The notes beneath the pieces were generated by a model, which was not told the DNA's origin, ran no database searches, and saw only the letters and a list, made by a program, of their open reading frames with translations. Both the position numbers and the translations under genes were made by a program. From Bacteroidota bacterium (GTDB taxonomy: Bacteria > Bacteroidota > Bacteroidia > Palsa-965), in NCBI GenBank assembly GCA_013288325.1, contig JABDCB010000020.1, forward strand, positions 1 to 45,342: DNA of 45,342 nt. The letters are read 5' to 3'. Positions 17,214 through 26,835 of this stretch are shown piece after piece (within the stretch, counting starts at the first letter, position 1; the number at the start of each line of letters is the position of its first letter).

Positions 17214-19358
17214 TTATTTCGCCTCTTCTTCTTGTTTTTCCTTATTCGGATTAGGAAGGAGCACCTTACGGGAAAGTTTAAACTTTCCTGTTTTAGGATC
17301 CACACCAATCAGTTTTACTTTTACAAGGTCACCTTCTTTGATGATACCTTCCAGATTATCCAAGCGTCGGTGTTCTACTTCGGAAATGTGCAGCAACCCA
17401 TCTTTTCCAGGCATAAATTCAATGAATGCTCCGAAATTGAGAATTGATTTCACTTTTCCTTCATATACTTCACCTACTTCTGGAACAGCAACAATGTTGC
17501 GGATACGTTTCAGAGCAGCTTCTACCGCTTCCTGGTTATCGCCTGCGATATCTACATAGCCCATCTCGTTTTTCTCTTCAATAACGATGGTCGTGCCGGT
17601 CTCACGCTGCATTTCCTGAATAATTTTTCCTCCCGGTCCGATAATGGCTCCGATAAATTCTTTCGGAACGGTAATCTGTACCAGGCGAGGTGCGTGCGGT
17701 TTATAGTCGCCACGGGCTTTATCCAGAGTCTTGCTGATCTCATTCAGGATATGTAGTCTGCCTGCTTTTGCCTGTTCAAGAGCTTGTACCATTACTTCAT
17801 AAGGCAGACCATCTACTTTCAGGTCCATCTGACAGGCAGTAATACCATCTTTCGTACCGCATACTTTAAAGTCCATATCACCCAGGTGATCTTCATCGCC
17901 AAGGATATCGCTTAGTACTGCATATTTTCCTTTTGCCGTAATCAATCCCATCGCAATGCCGGTAACCGGTTTGGCAATCTTTACACCGGCATCCATCAGT
18001 GCCAGTGTGCCTGCGCATACAGTAGCCATAGAGGAGGAACCGTTCGATTCGAGGATATCGGAAACGACACGGACGGTATAAGGACAATCAGTAGGAAATA
18101 CCTGTTTTAGAGCACGTAAAGCCAGGTTTCCATGACCTACTTCACGACGTCCAACACCGCGGTTAGGACGAGCCTCGCCTGTTGAAAATGCCGGAAAATT
18201 ATAGTGCAGATAAAAACGTTGTTCTCCTGAAATCACAGCCCCATCAATTTTTAATTGATCCAGCTTGGTTCCAAGTGTAACAGAGGTAAGGGATTGCGTT
18301 TCGCCGCGAGTAAAAATGGCAGAGCCATGTGCAGAAGGCAGGTAATCCACTTCGCTCCATATCGGGCGGATATCAGCTGTACCACGTCCGTCCAGACGTT
18401 TCTTTTCGTCCAGGATGAGGTTTCTTACGGCATGGTATTCCACATCGTGATAATATTTTTTTATAAGACCTGTTTTAGCAGCTCGTTCTTCCTCAGAAAA
18501 GGTAGACAGGTAATCGGAAAGTACTTTGCCAAATGCTTCGCTACGGGCATGTTTATCTTTGTCTCCCTTTTTGGCTACAGCATATGCTTTATCGTAAGTG
18601 TCTTTGTATACTTTTTCTTTGAGTTCCGCATCGTTGTTCTCATGCGAGTATTCCCTTTTTGTAACGGGGGCATTTGCCTGTTTTGCAAATTCAACGATGT
18701 TTCTGATTTGATTACGAATTGCTTCGTGCGCAAATTTGATGGCGGCAACCATATCCTGTTCGGAGATTTCTTTCATTTCTCCTTCCACCATAGTGATGTC
18801 TTTTTCGCTGGCGGCAACCATCATATCGAGGTCAGAATTCGCCATATCGGAAAAGTTAGGGTTGATGACAAATTTGCCATCAACACGACCTACACGCACT
18901 TCTGAAATGGGGCCATTGAATGGAATGTCAGACAGGGCTATTGCTGTAGCTGCAGCCAGGCAGGCATATGCATCAGGTTGTATGTTTTTATCAGCAGAGA
19001 TCAGGGAAATCATCACCTGAACATCAGCATGAAAGTCGTCCGGAAAGAGGGGGCGCAGGGCACGATCCACCAGACGGCTTGTTAAGATTTCATTTTCAGA
19101 TAAGCGGGCTTCTCTTTTGAAAAAGCCACCCGGGAATTTACCGGCGGCAGCAAATTTTTCCTGATAATCAACAGAAAGCGGCAAGAAATCAACCCCTTCT
19201 TTAGCATCCTTGTTGGCTACCACGGTAGCAAGCAACATAGTGTTTCCTATTTTAACCACTACAGAGCCATCGGCCTGTTTCGCGAGCTTTCCTGTTTCCA
19301 GGCTAACCATTCTCCCGTCGCCGAGATCAAAAGTTTTGGTAATTCCAGTTTGTGACAT
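17214..19358 (-). CDS. pnp: Polyribonucleotide nucleotidyltransferase (PNPase)
   Basis: 714 residues, full length. Two RNase PH-like domains cover 1-~230 and ~320-550. The first has [20 protein letters not shown]; the second has [34 protein letters not shown] and [19 protein letters not shown], with [20 protein letters not shown] as the metal-binding acidic segment. A KH domain ([20 protein letters not shown]) and an S1 domain ([17 protein letters not shown], then [11 protein letters not shown]) follow. It degrades RNA 3' to 5' with phosphate. rpsO lies directly upstream, the order known from many bacteria, but a hairpin terminator separates them here. Confidence 0.98.
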   Translation of the reverse strand: MSQTGITKTFDLGDGRMVSLETGKLAKQADGSVVVKIGNTMLLATVVANKDAKEGVDFLPLSVDYQEKFAAAGKFPGGFFKREARLSENEILTSRLVDRALRPLFPDDFHADVQVMISLISADKNIQPDAYACLAAATAIALSDIPFNGPISEVRVGRVDGKFVINPNFSDMANSDLDMMVAASEKDITMVEGEMKEISEQDMVAAIKFAHEAIRNQIRNIVEFAKQANAPVTKREYSHENNDAELKEKVYKDTYDKAYAVAKKGDKDKHARSEAFGKVLSDYLSTFSEEERAAKTGLIKKYYHDVEYHAVRNLILDEKKRLDGRGTADIRPIWSEVDYLPSAHGSAIFTRGETQSLTSVTLGTKLDQLKIDGAVISGEQRFYLHYNFPAFSTGEARPNRGVGRREVGHGNLALRALKQVFPTDCPYTVRVVSDILESNGSSSMATVCAGTLALMDAGVKIAKPVTGIAMGLITAKGKYAVLSDILGDEDHLGDMDFKVCGTKDGITACQMDLKVDGLPYEVMVQALEQAKAGRLHILNEISKTLDKARGDYKPHAPRLVQITVPKEFIGAIIGPGGKIIQEMQRETGTTIVIEEKNEMGYVDIAGDNQEAVEAALKRIRNIVAVPEVGEVYEGKVKSILNFGAFIEFMPGKDGLLHISEVEHRRLDNLEGIIKEGDLVKVKLIGVDPKTGKFKLSRKVLLPNPNKEKQEEEAK

Positions 19359-19423
19359 GTTTTTTGTTGTTTTTTTCTTTTTTTCCTCTTTTATACCTCT
19401 TTATAATAACCGCTTATAAACAG

Positions 19424-19456
19424 AAAAGCATCCCGGGAAAATCTGGGGATGCTTTT
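19424..19456 (-). terminator. Terminator between rpsO and pnp
   Basis: Perfect arms AAAAGCATCCC (19424-19434) and GGGATGCTTTT (19446-19456), loop of 11 bases, 18 bases beyond the rpsO stop. It can end or attenuate rpsO transcription before pnp. Confidence 0.88.
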
Positions 19457-19474
19457 AAAATCCAATGATTGGAC

Positions 19475-19744
19475 TCATTTACGTAGTTCCAGGGTTTTAA
19501 TAATGGCCCTGTACCGTGTAATATCGTTTTTCTTCAGGTAGTCCAGCAAGCTCTTACGTTTACCTACCAGATTGATCAGAGCACGTTGTGTATTAAGATC
19601 TTTCTTTTTGACTTTCAAATGTTCTGTCAAATGGTTGATGCGGTGACTGAAAAGCGCGATCTGGCTTTCTGATGTTCCGCTATCTTTATCAGATTTTCCG
19701 TGTTTCTTGAAAATCCCTTTTTTTACTTCACTGGTTAAATACAT
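19475..19744 (-). CDS. rpsO: 30S ribosomal protein S15
   Basis: 89 residues, the standard length, starting at the ATG of MYLTSEVKKGIFKKHG. Ten more in-frame codons exist upstream, but they overlap the -7 promoter element at 19771-19779 and lie outside the family alignment. Core S15 sequence is clear: DSGTSESQIALFSHRINHLT, then HLKVKKKDLNTQRALINLVG, KRKSLLDYLKKNDITRYRAI. S15 binds 16S rRNA helix 22 and nucleates the central domain of the small subunit. It has its own promoter and a terminator before pnp. Confidence 0.97.
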   Translation of the reverse strand: MYLTSEVKKGIFKKHGKSDKDSGTSESQIALFSHRINHLTEHLKVKKKDLNTQRALINLVGKRKSLLDYLKKNDITRYRAIIKTLELRK

Positions 19745-19770
19745 GGTATCCTTCGATTTAAATTCGGATT

Positions 19771-19802
19771 GCAAAAATAGACATTTCTTTCAATAACACA
19801 AA
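19771..19802 (-). promoter_or_regulatory. rpsO promoter, complete Bacteroidota consensus
   Basis: On the minus strand TTTG (19802-19799), exactly 19 bases, then TATTTTTGC (19779-19771). Both elements and the spacing match TTTG-N19-TAnnTTTG. This is the best promoter in the window and supports assignment to the phylum. It also fixes the rpsO start at 19744. Confidence 0.82.
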
Positions 19803-19923
19803 AAAACAAGGGAATATTTGCCTCGAATTTCATACATTTTCACCGATATAGACCAAAGGTCGCTATTCCGGGACAAAAAGTTGGAGCAAAATGGCAGAAG
19901 TAAGGCCTGTTAATCGTAATAGC

Positions 19924-20769
19924 CTAGTTTTTAAACATCTTAAGTAAAGTGGCCAGGGTTGGCTGCAAATCCTTACGATGAATGATTTTATCCAAAAAAC
20001 CATGTTCCAGTACAAATTCCGCAGTCTGAAACCCCTTAGGGAGGTCTTTTCCGATGGTTTCCTTCACTACGCGAGGGCCGGCAAAGCCTATTAGAGATCC
20101 CGGTTCGCTAATATTAAGATCTCCTAGCATGGCATAGGAAGCAGTAACCCCTCCTGTGGTAGGGTCGGTTAAAAGAGAGATATAAGGTATTTTGCCATCA
20201 TCCATCAGGGCCAGTTTAGCCGAAGTTTTGGCCATCTGCATGAGGGAGAAGGCTGCTTCCATCATACGGGCACCTCCTGATTTGGAAATGATAAGCAATG
20301 GGATACGATATTCAAGGCAGTAATCAATGGCCCTGGCAATCTTTTCGCCAACTACCGACCCCATTGATCCGCCAATAAAACCGAAATCCATACAGCAGCA
20401 TACCAGATCATTGCCTTCTACCGTACCATGTACACTTCTCAATGCGTCATATAGCCCACTCTTCTTTTGAGAATCAATCAGACGGCTTTTATAACTTTTT
20501 GTGTCAGTAAATTCCAGCGGGTCGCCCGACTCCAGTTTTTCGTTCAGCTCTATGAATTCGTTTTTGTCGAATATAATCTCAAAATATTCATGAGAGCCCA
20601 CTCTTTCATGGTAGTCACAATTTGGGCAAACATATTTATTGGCCAGGTGTTCAGTTGTAGTTGTAATTTTCTTGCATGAAGGGCATTTATACCATAATCC
20701 TTCCGGAGTTTCCTTTTTCTCTTTGGTGGAAGTGGTGATGCCTTCTTTTATTCTCTTAAACCAGCTCAT
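19924..20769 (-). CDS. accD: Acetyl-CoA carboxylase carboxyltransferase subunit beta
   Basis: 281 residues, the usual length. An N-terminal zinc finger is formed by CPSC (after GLWYK) and CPNC (after LANKYV). The crotonase-like carboxyltransferase fold follows with [60 protein letters not shown] and [20 protein letters not shown]. With AccA it moves the carboxyl group from biotin to acetyl-CoA, the committed step of fatty acid synthesis, in the cytoplasm. It lies 30 bases after the aldolase gene stop on the same strand and is probably cotranscribed with it. Confidence 0.98.
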   Translation of the reverse strand: MSWFKRIKEGITTSTKEKKETPEGLWYKCPSCKKITTTTEHLANKYVCPNCDYHERVGSHEYFEIIFDKNEFIELNEKLESGDPLEFTDTKSYKSRLIDSQKKSGLYDALRSVHGTVEGNDLVCCCMDFGFIGGSMGSVVGEKIARAIDYCLEYRIPLLIISKSGGARMMEAAFSLMQMAKTSAKLALMDDGKIPYISLLTDPTTGGVTASYAMLGDLNISEPGSLIGFAGPRVVKETIGKDLPKGFQTAEFVLEHGFLDKIIHRKDLQPTLATLLKMFKN

Positions 20770-20799
20770 TCAATCAGCAGATAAATAATATTATGAAAA

Positions 20800-21873
20800 T
20801 CAGGCTATAGTAATGTCTTTATCCAGGTATATATCCTGTATTGCATTCAGTAATGTTATGCCTTCCGGCATAGGACGCTGAAATGCTTTTCTTCCAGAAA
20901 TTAAACCTTGTCCACCTCCTCTTTTATTAATGATGGCAGTTGTTACTGCATCCGCCAGATCAGAAGCACCTTTGCTTTCTCCTCCGGAATTAATTAACCC
21001 ATTACGTCCCATATAGCAATTGGCTACCTGGTAACGACACAGGTCAATGGGATGGTCGGTAGTCAGTTCGGAGTATACTTTTGGATGAGTTTTGCCAAAA
21101 TTCAAGGCCAGATATCCTCCGTTTTTATCCGAAAGTTTTTGTTTAATTATATCCGCTTGTATGGTTACACCCAGGTGGTTAGCTTGTGATGAAAGATCAG
21201 CTGCTGTGTGGTAATCCACCCCGTCTTTTTTAAAGGCATTATTACGTGTATAACACCATAATATAGTAGCCATTCCAAGCTCGTGTGCTTTTTCAAAAGC
21301 CTGGGCCACTTCCACAATCTGACGGGAAGATTCGGGTGATCCGAAATAGATAGTTGCTCCAACAGCAGTTGCCCCCAGATTCCAGGCATCCGTTACCGAA
21401 CCAAACATAATCTGATCAAATTTATTCGGATAAGTAAGAAATTCGTTGTGATTCAGTTTCACTATGAATGGGATCTTATGCGCATATTTTCTTGAAACGG
21501 AGGCCAGTACCCCAAACGTAGAAGCAACCGCATTACAGCCACCTTCAATAGCCAGCTTTACAATATTTTCCGAGTCGAAATAAATTGGATTAGAGGCAAA
21601 AGATGCTCCGGCAGAATGTTCAATGCCTTGATCTACAGGTAGAATGGAAAGATATCCGCTTCCGCCCAGCCGGCCATGATTATAAAGGGCCTGGAGGCTT
21701 CGTAATACTTGCGGGGTTCGATTCCCCGGACCGAAACAACGGTCCACAAAATCAGTACCCGGAAGGTGTATAAGCTCCTTGGAAATAGTTTTGCAGGTAT
21801 GATTCAGATAGTACTCTGCCTTATCACCTAGCAGTTCTGATACTTTTGAAGATGCTACTTTCGTAAGACCCAT
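20800..21873 (-). CDS. fbaB: Class I fructose-bisphosphate aldolase, DhnA/FbaB type
   Basis: 357 residues from the ATG at 21873. The frame is open to a TTG at 21900, but a -7 promoter element overlaps that codon, so the ATG is preferred. Family sequence: [20 protein letters not shown], then [20 protein letters not shown] and [11 protein letters not shown]. The Lys in ADIIKQKL is the likely Schiff-base residue by comparison with archaeal-type class I aldolases. The end contains [16 protein letters not shown] and the phosphate-binding region [20 protein letters not shown]. It interconverts fructose-1,6-bisphosphate with the triose phosphates in glycolysis and gluconeogenesis. accD follows after 30 bases. 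Confidence 0.93.
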   Translation of the reverse strand: MGLTKVASSKVSELLGDKAEYYLNHTCKTISKELIHLPGTDFVDRCFGPGNRTPQVLRSLQALYNHGRLGGSGYLSILPVDQGIEHSAGASFASNPIYFDSENIVKLAIEGGCNAVASTFGVLASVSRKYAHKIPFIVKLNHNEFLTYPNKFDQIMFGSVTDAWNLGATAVGATIYFGSPESSRQIVEVAQAFEKAHELGMATILWCYTRNNAFKKDGVDYHTAADLSSQANHLGVTIQADIIKQKLSDKNGGYLALNFGKTHPKVYSELTTDHPIDLCRYQVANCYMGRNGLINSGGESKGASDLADAVTTAIINKRGGGQGLISGRKAFQRPMPEGITLLNAIQDIYLDKDITIA

Positions 21874-21896
21874 ATTGGCATTTTTTTGATAGGAAG

Positions 21897-21905
21897 GCAA
21901 AGCTA
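21897..21905 (-). promoter_or_regulatory. Candidate fbaB-accD promoter, -7 element
   Basis: On the minus strand TAGCTTTGC, a full match to TAnnTTTG. The -33 element is not evident. It overlaps the upstream TTG (21900), which rules that codon out if the promoter is real, and leaves a leader of about 15-20 bases before ATG 21873. Confidence 0.55.
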
Positions 21906-21959
21906 AGAAAAAAATAGGATTGGGTAGAAGAGCTTCCCAGTTTCATTCCTTTTGGAAAT

Positions 21960-23489
21960 CTAAAGCGGGTAAACTCCTTTTAATACCCCATTTTTTATAT
22001 CAAAGAAAATTGCTTTGGAATAGCCACCCCGGGACAAAAAGTCACGTGCACCTGTTGTATCCAGAGCCCAGCCCATATTTCTGCCCGAATAGTACATCAT
22101 TTCCGGGCATAACTCACCGTTTATGATAACAAGTACATCAGCGGGGGCCTGTGTTCGTATAGCCTGGCCTAAAACTACATAAGGTGGTATAATTGAGTTA
22201 GCAACGTAATTTTTTTTGTACAATACGGCAGACTCAAAGCATTTTATGCTGATAATAATAGTTAAGCCAACGCTCCCTATCCAGGAAACCTTTACCGGTA
22301 AAGAGGAAAAAAAGAGGAGAATACGCTGACTGAAAATAGCAAGCAAGGTAATAAGAAAGAAAACCGTTTTCAGGGTTGAGAAATCATGTACAATATTGAA
22401 ATTAAAAAAAATGAGGTGATGTAACACCACCGGGAGTATAATATAGAAAAGAAGGCTCCCTTCCTCCTGATTCATAAAATATTTACGGCGGTAAATGCTG
22501 ATGGCGATAAAAAGAATCCCAAGAATTCCAAGGAGGTTGATAAGAGTGAGGTAATTACCATTATAGTTGCCATCCATCTTTTCATAAGAAGCAGGGTTCA
22601 GAATGTTAAATCCATACTCACTTATACTTCTGTTTTGGTATCCGCTCCGGATAAGGTATTTGGCTTTCGCCGCCTCCAGAAATGCTGACAAGCCGTTGAT
22701 AGAGCTATATTGCCATAAGGTAAGAGTAAGGGCTAGGAAGGCGGCTCCACAAAGGACTATGAAAAGGCGATAGTTGGTTTTCTTTCTCAAAGCCCTGATT
22801 CCTTCAGAAATCGCAAATACCATAACCATCAGAAGGCCCAGCCATTCAGTATACACAGCTAGAAAAGCCACCAGGCCAAGTAAAATATGATGTATGCGCG
22901 TTCCTGTTCCCCTCCTTATTTTACAATACAATAAAGTACCGTAAATAAAAAAGGCTTGCATAAGGATATCGCAAAACCAAAGATTCATGTGAAACCAAAG
23001 GTTTCCGTAACTATAGCAATAAAGAGTAAAAGCAATAAATGCCGGAAGAAAAGTTTCTTTACCTATGTGTTTGCCATACAGTTGGTAGAGAAGCAGAAAA
23101 ACGCCAAAGGCGCAAATGAAATGAATAATAAGCCCCAAGACCTGTAAAGACATAACATTGGGTGTAATACCCAACGGATGAAAAATAAAATAGGGAAGCA
23201 AAAAAGCGAAAGGAGGGTAGGAGGTATAGTAACATCGCCCATTCTGATCTTTTACCCCTCCCAGAAGTTCCAAATTGGCATTTGCTTTGCCGGAAAAGGT
23301 GTATATGGGGCTAAAGTGATGGGTAATCAGACCTTCTTTTTCCCAGATGCTTAACGTCACCAGGGTGTGCGCTGTAATCCATTCGTGGTGACGTCCTAAT
23401 GGTTTATCTATATTCCTATCACGTAACAGGATACTCCCGGTGAACAGGAGGAAAAGTAATGTGATATGAAAGATATATCTGAAACGCAT
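21960..23489 (-). CDS. Multi-pass membrane protein, GT-C-like glycosyltransferase
   Basis: 509 residues with about ten hydrophobic segments. The first is at about 6-22 (IFHITLLFLLFTGSILL), followed by an extracytoplasmic loop DRNIDKPLGRHHEWITAHTL. Further helices include LGLIIHFICAFGVFLLLYQL, LLGLVAFLAVYTEWLGLLMV and LLGILGILFIAISIYRR. A non-membrane C-terminal tail ends near YSKAIFFDIKNGVLKGVYPL. An acidic/His loop after helix 1, many helices and a C-terminal soluble part fit GT-C transferases that use lipid-linked sugars, but I cannot assign a family. Donor and acceptor are unknown. It lies between the aldolase and a secreted protein on the same strand. Confidence 0.7.
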   Translation of the reverse strand: MRFRYIFHITLLFLLFTGSILLRDRNIDKPLGRHHEWITAHTLVTLSIWEKEGLITHHFSPIYTFSGKANANLELLGGVKDQNGRCYYTSYPPFAFLLPYFIFHPLGITPNVMSLQVLGLIIHFICAFGVFLLLYQLYGKHIGKETFLPAFIAFTLYCYSYGNLWFHMNLWFCDILMQAFFIYGTLLYCKIRRGTGTRIHHILLGLVAFLAVYTEWLGLLMVMVFAISEGIRALRKKTNYRLFIVLCGAAFLALTLTLWQYSSINGLSAFLEAAKAKYLIRSGYQNRSISEYGFNILNPASYEKMDGNYNGNYLTLINLLGILGILFIAISIYRRKYFMNQEEGSLLFYIILPVVLHHLIFFNFNIVHDFSTLKTVFFLITLLAIFSQRILLFFSSLPVKVSWIGSVGLTIIISIKCFESAVLYKKNYVANSIIPPYVVLGQAIRTQAPADVLVIINGELCPEMMYYSGRNMGWALDTTGARDFLSRGGYSKAIFFDIKNGVLKGVYPL

Positions 23490-23538
23490 TAAATATTAAA
23501 TGAAGCGGCTAAGATAGTGAAGGTGGGGTTTAATTTAA

Positions 23539-24180
23539 TCACTTCTCAAATATTCCCACTTTTGTATTAGATTTTACCAGACATTTAGGAATATTCCACT
23601 GGCCTTTCCATGCTTGCATATCCAGCTTGTTACCAGAACAGTCATAATAATTGTTCTTTACATCCATTAACAGAATAAAGAGTTTGCCTCTTATGGCTGC
23701 ATCAATCACAATGATCTTCATTTCGGAAAGGGTGCCATGTGGATGGAGGTTCGCAAGCTCCAGTCCGGCTTCATTATTTTTCAGGTCCATTAAAGATGCC
23801 AGCGAATCGCTTAAAGCGCCCTCTTCGGTTCTGTTTTTTAAAAAATCTTCCTTGTTGCCTTTTTCATGTGCGACACCCAGCAAACGTGCTTTTCGGTGGC
23901 CAATGCCATTAGCCAGGCGTGCCATCCAGAATGCATGACGAAAAGCGTCTACCTGACCTCCATTGGCTTTCCCATCCAAGAGGGAATCACTTAGTTCGGC
24001 TTGTGTTATTTTAAGCACCTCTTGTGTAATATGAAATGCCTTTTTTGCAACAAAAGGGTGGGCGTATACCCACCGTTTCTCCGGATGACTAAGTTGCCTG
24101 AAATGCTTAATAAGCTGCTGGGCCCGAAGGTCTGTTCCCGGTATTAGAAACAGAAAAATATAAAAGAGAAGTGGTTTCAA
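23539..24180 (-). CDS. Exported protein with DUF6973-like domain
   Basis: 213 residues from TTG 24180, which gives a clear signal peptide (KPLLFYIFLFLIPGTDLRAQ). Another TTG at 24219 adds 13 residues but crosses a TAnnTTTG element. The mature part contains GGQVDAFRHAFWMARLANGI and GVAHEKGN, then DLKNNEAGLELA. I associate the DAFRHAxW...HE pattern with the DUF6973 family; from memory, some members resemble phospholipase- or toxin-like His/Asp arrangements, but no activity is established. Product periplasmic or secreted. The GT-C-like gene follows 49 bases after its stop. Confidence 0.72.
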   Translation of the reverse strand: MKPLLFYIFLFLIPGTDLRAQQLIKHFRQLSHPEKRWVYAHPFVAKKAFHITQEVLKITQAELSDSLLDGKANGGQVDAFRHAFWMARLANGIGHRKARLLGVAHEKGNKEDFLKNRTEEGALSDSLASLMDLKNNEAGLELANLHPHGTLSEMKIIVIDAAIRGKLFILLMDVKNNYYDCSGNKLDMQAWKGQWNIPKCLVKSNTKVGIFEK

Positions 24181-24197
24181 GGTATATGGAATGCCAT

Positions 24198-24205
24198 CAA
24201 AGGTA
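24198..24205 (-). promoter_or_regulatory. Candidate -7 element for the DUF6973-like gene
   Basis: On the minus strand TACCTTTG matches TAnnTTTG, 18-25 bases upstream of TTG 24180. No -33 element is visible, so it is only a candidate. It supports the shorter start. Confidence 0.4.
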
Positions 24206-24275
24206 AGGAAAGAAGACAAATGGAGTATGAGAATCAGGAATTCAGAAACGCTGTGATCAGTAGTGGTTTCGAAAT

Positions 24276-26651
24276 TTATACAAGGTTAAAAGGAGCTGCC
24301 GTATGAATGGTGAATGAAAAAACAGATCCATGTCCGGCTTCCGATTCGCACCATATTTCACCGCCGTGCCGTTCTACTATTTTTTTACAAATGGCAAGCC
24401 CTATTCCGGTACCTTCATATTCATCCATTCCATGGAGTCGCTGAAAGATGATAAATACCCGTGTGGAAAATTTTTTGTCAATACCAATTCCGTTATCTCT
24501 GACGGAAAATAACCAACCATTGCCGGAAGGTTGCGCTTTAATATATATATGAGGAGTAGCCGGGCCACTGAATTTGATAGCATTCCCAATCAGATTTTGA
24601 AACAATTGTATGAATTGGGTTTTGCTGGCATAGATTTCCGGCAATCCATCGTAAAAAATTTCGGCCTCTTTGTTTTTTATAGTCTCCTGCAGGTGTACCA
24701 ACGCAATTTCCACAATTTCACCGCAATCTATTTTTTCCATCACTAGCTCTGAATTGCCTAGCCGGGAATAGCTTAGGAGGTCATGGATCAGGTCGCTCAT
24801 CCTTTTAGCTCCATCCACCACGTAATGAATAAATTCATTTGCGTCATCATCCAGTTTATTCTCGTATCTGGTTTGCAGCAGTTGAACATAGCTGCTCATG
24901 GTTCTTAATGGTTCACGCAAGTCATGAGAAATGACATAAGCAAACTGTTCCAGATCGGTATTCGATCTTATAAGTTCATCTGATTTTTGTTTGAGTTCGG
25001 CCGCAGATTTCTTGCTTTCCGAAATATCACGTGCTATAATGGCAATAGAACTTGCCCGTCCTGATTGATCATAAATGGGCGAAGCAGTCGTTGATACATA
25101 GATGGTGCTGCCATTTTTTCTTTTTCTTCCCGATTCATAGGGAGCAATGTATTCGCCATTTATTATCTTGTTGGTGAGGAAGGCAAACTCATCCTCCATT
25201 CCAGGTACAGAAAGTACAGAAGAGTGCTTACCTACAACTTCTTCGGCCTGATAGCCATATAATTTTTCCGCCCCTTTGTTCCAGTTTAATATAATGCCTT
25301 CCATCGAAAGGGTCTGAATGGCATCGTTGGAAGCCTGAACTATAGCAGCCATCTCTTCCATTTTCTTTTCCGAAATTTTCTGTCCGGTAATATCTCGGAC
25401 AATGGAAATGATCTGAGTTGTTTTTCCAACCTGAATGATCTTTCTGGAATACCCTATATTAATTACTTTTCCGTCTTTTCTTACGACCAATGTTTCGCCT
25501 GTTTGGGAAAGGTCGTTTCCCGACAAACGGTCCTGTTTCCGGTTTCTCATCTTTGATTTTTCATCGGGTGAAATCAGGTCCATGTAGGACGTAAGGGAAA
25601 GCATTTCTTCGATAGAATATCCGTACATATTACATAAAGCCTCATTGGCAAAAACGATTTTGTCTTCTTCTGTAATAACGACCCCTTCCCCCATTTCACT
25701 TTGTGCAAAAACAAGTGTTTCATATAAGTCCTTTTGTCTTCTCAATGTTTCTTCAATGCTTTTTTGTACTTCTGTTTTGTGTTGTAAATCCTCTACCATC
25801 TGATTAAAAGAGCCTGCCAATTTTCCAAGTTCATCTTTTGACCTTATTACCGCTCTTCTTGAAAAGTCTGCCCTTCCTACATTTTCGGCAGCACTGATTA
25901 TTTCATCGAGACCTCTTGTTATACCTCTACTAACAGAGATTGTCAGAAATAAACCGGTTAACTCAACGGTAAGAGCAACAAGAAAAAGGATTTTCAGAAT
26001 CAAATTTTCAAGCCATCGGGAGCCGGCTCCAAGCGTATAAGAGAAATCGTCTTCCAGAATGGTCAGTGCTCTGTTAATAACATCAATTTTGTTTACCAGC
26101 TGACTGATTTCCAGACGCGATCGGTTGTTTGACCGGCTTGAAGCAAGCATATGAATATGTACTCCCGCATCTTTTAGCTGATCAATGAGGGTGTCGGCTT
26201 TAGCCCAGATGGAAATTGCTTTATCAATATAGGAGACGTGCCTGAATCGTTTAAACAGTTGAATCATACCTTTTATGTCTTCCGGATGATTCCTGGCCTG
26301 TAAAAAACCGGCATAGATTTTATCCTGATCAGGGTTGTCTTTTTCAAGCTCCAATCGGGCTTTTTTATCACCCGAGGGTATATTAATAAAGAGTTCAAAG
26401 GCGTTGTAATCGTTTTCGTCAAATGAGGCCGCATATTTACGGAGACTATATACGGCCTCTTTTTGGGCTTTTGAATAAAGACCTTCTCCGCTTACAAAAG
26501 CACGTGTTGAAGAAAGGGTGTGGATGGTAAAATAGAGGATAAGTAATTCAGCTGCAATCAGCAGTGCCATAATGCACATGACGAAATACAACTTTTCTTT
26601 GATGGAAACATTTTTGAACCAGTTTGCAAGTCTGTTTTGAGCAATGTTCAT
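24276..26651 (-). CDS. Membrane sensor histidine kinase (HAMP-PAS-PAS-HisKA-HATPase)
   Basis: 791 residues. TM1 is at about 22-44 (FVMCIMALLIAAELLILYFT); a 165-residue helical periplasmic sensor follows; TM2 is at about 213-236 (LILKILFLVALTVELTGLFL). Then HAMP (about 237-290, FSRRAVIRSKDELGKLAGSF), two PAS domains (about 305-425 and 428-550, each ending in an R-DI motif), HisKA with His576 in YVISHDLREPLRTMSSY, and HATPase with NLIGNAIKF, RDNGIGID and YEGTGIGLAICKKIV. The catalytic region closely resembles those of the kinases at 26836 and 39313 (phytochrome/Rcp1-type). No receiver is attached, so the partner is a separate regulator, perhaps the Rcp1-like one at 28020. Signal unknown. Last gene of the minus-strand part of the island. 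Confidence 0.93.
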   Translation of the reverse strand: MNIAQNRLANWFKNVSIKEKLYFVMCIMALLIAAELLILYFTIHTLSSTRAFVSGEGLYSKAQKEAVYSLRKYAASFDENDYNAFELFINIPSGDKKARLELEKDNPDQDKIYAGFLQARNHPEDIKGMIQLFKRFRHVSYIDKAISIWAKADTLIDQLKDAGVHIHMLASSRSNNRSRLEISQLVNKIDVINRALTILEDDFSYTLGAGSRWLENLILKILFLVALTVELTGLFLTISVSRGITRGLDEIISAAENVGRADFSRRAVIRSKDELGKLAGSFNQMVEDLQHKTEVQKSIEETLRRQKDLYETLVFAQSEMGEGVVITEEDKIVFANEALCNMYGYSIEEMLSLTSYMDLISPDEKSKMRNRKQDRLSGNDLSQTGETLVVRKDGKVINIGYSRKIIQVGKTTQIISIVRDITGQKISEKKMEEMAAIVQASNDAIQTLSMEGIILNWNKGAEKLYGYQAEEVVGKHSSVLSVPGMEDEFAFLTNKIINGEYIAPYESGRKRKNGSTIYVSTTASPIYDQSGRASSIAIIARDISESKKSAAELKQKSDELIRSNTDLEQFAYVISHDLREPLRTMSSYVQLLQTRYENKLDDDANEFIHYVVDGAKRMSDLIHDLLSYSRLGNSELVMEKIDCGEIVEIALVHLQETIKNKEAEIFYDGLPEIYASKTQFIQLFQNLIGNAIKFSGPATPHIYIKAQPSGNGWLFSVRDNGIGIDKKFSTRVFIIFQRLHGMDEYEGTGIGLAICKKIVERHGGEIWCESEAGHGSVFSFTIHTAAPFNLV

Positions 26652-26835
26652 ATATAGTATTTATTGACAGTCTGTCTGGAAATAGCTAATTAACGCGATC
26701 ACTGATAAATAAGAAATGCCAGCCAACGGTTACCGAAGGGGCCTTTAAAATTCACTAGACGCAGTTTCTGTTGTGTGAAACAACTATCTGTATCTCCTGC
26801 AAATGGCAGGAGTGGATCAATATAATAAAAAGTAT

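Noticed and set aside
18255-18905. 216-codon plus-strand ORF inside pnp
   Set aside because: It lies antisense to a highly conserved gene and is rich in Phe and Cys, as expected for the complement of such coding sequence.
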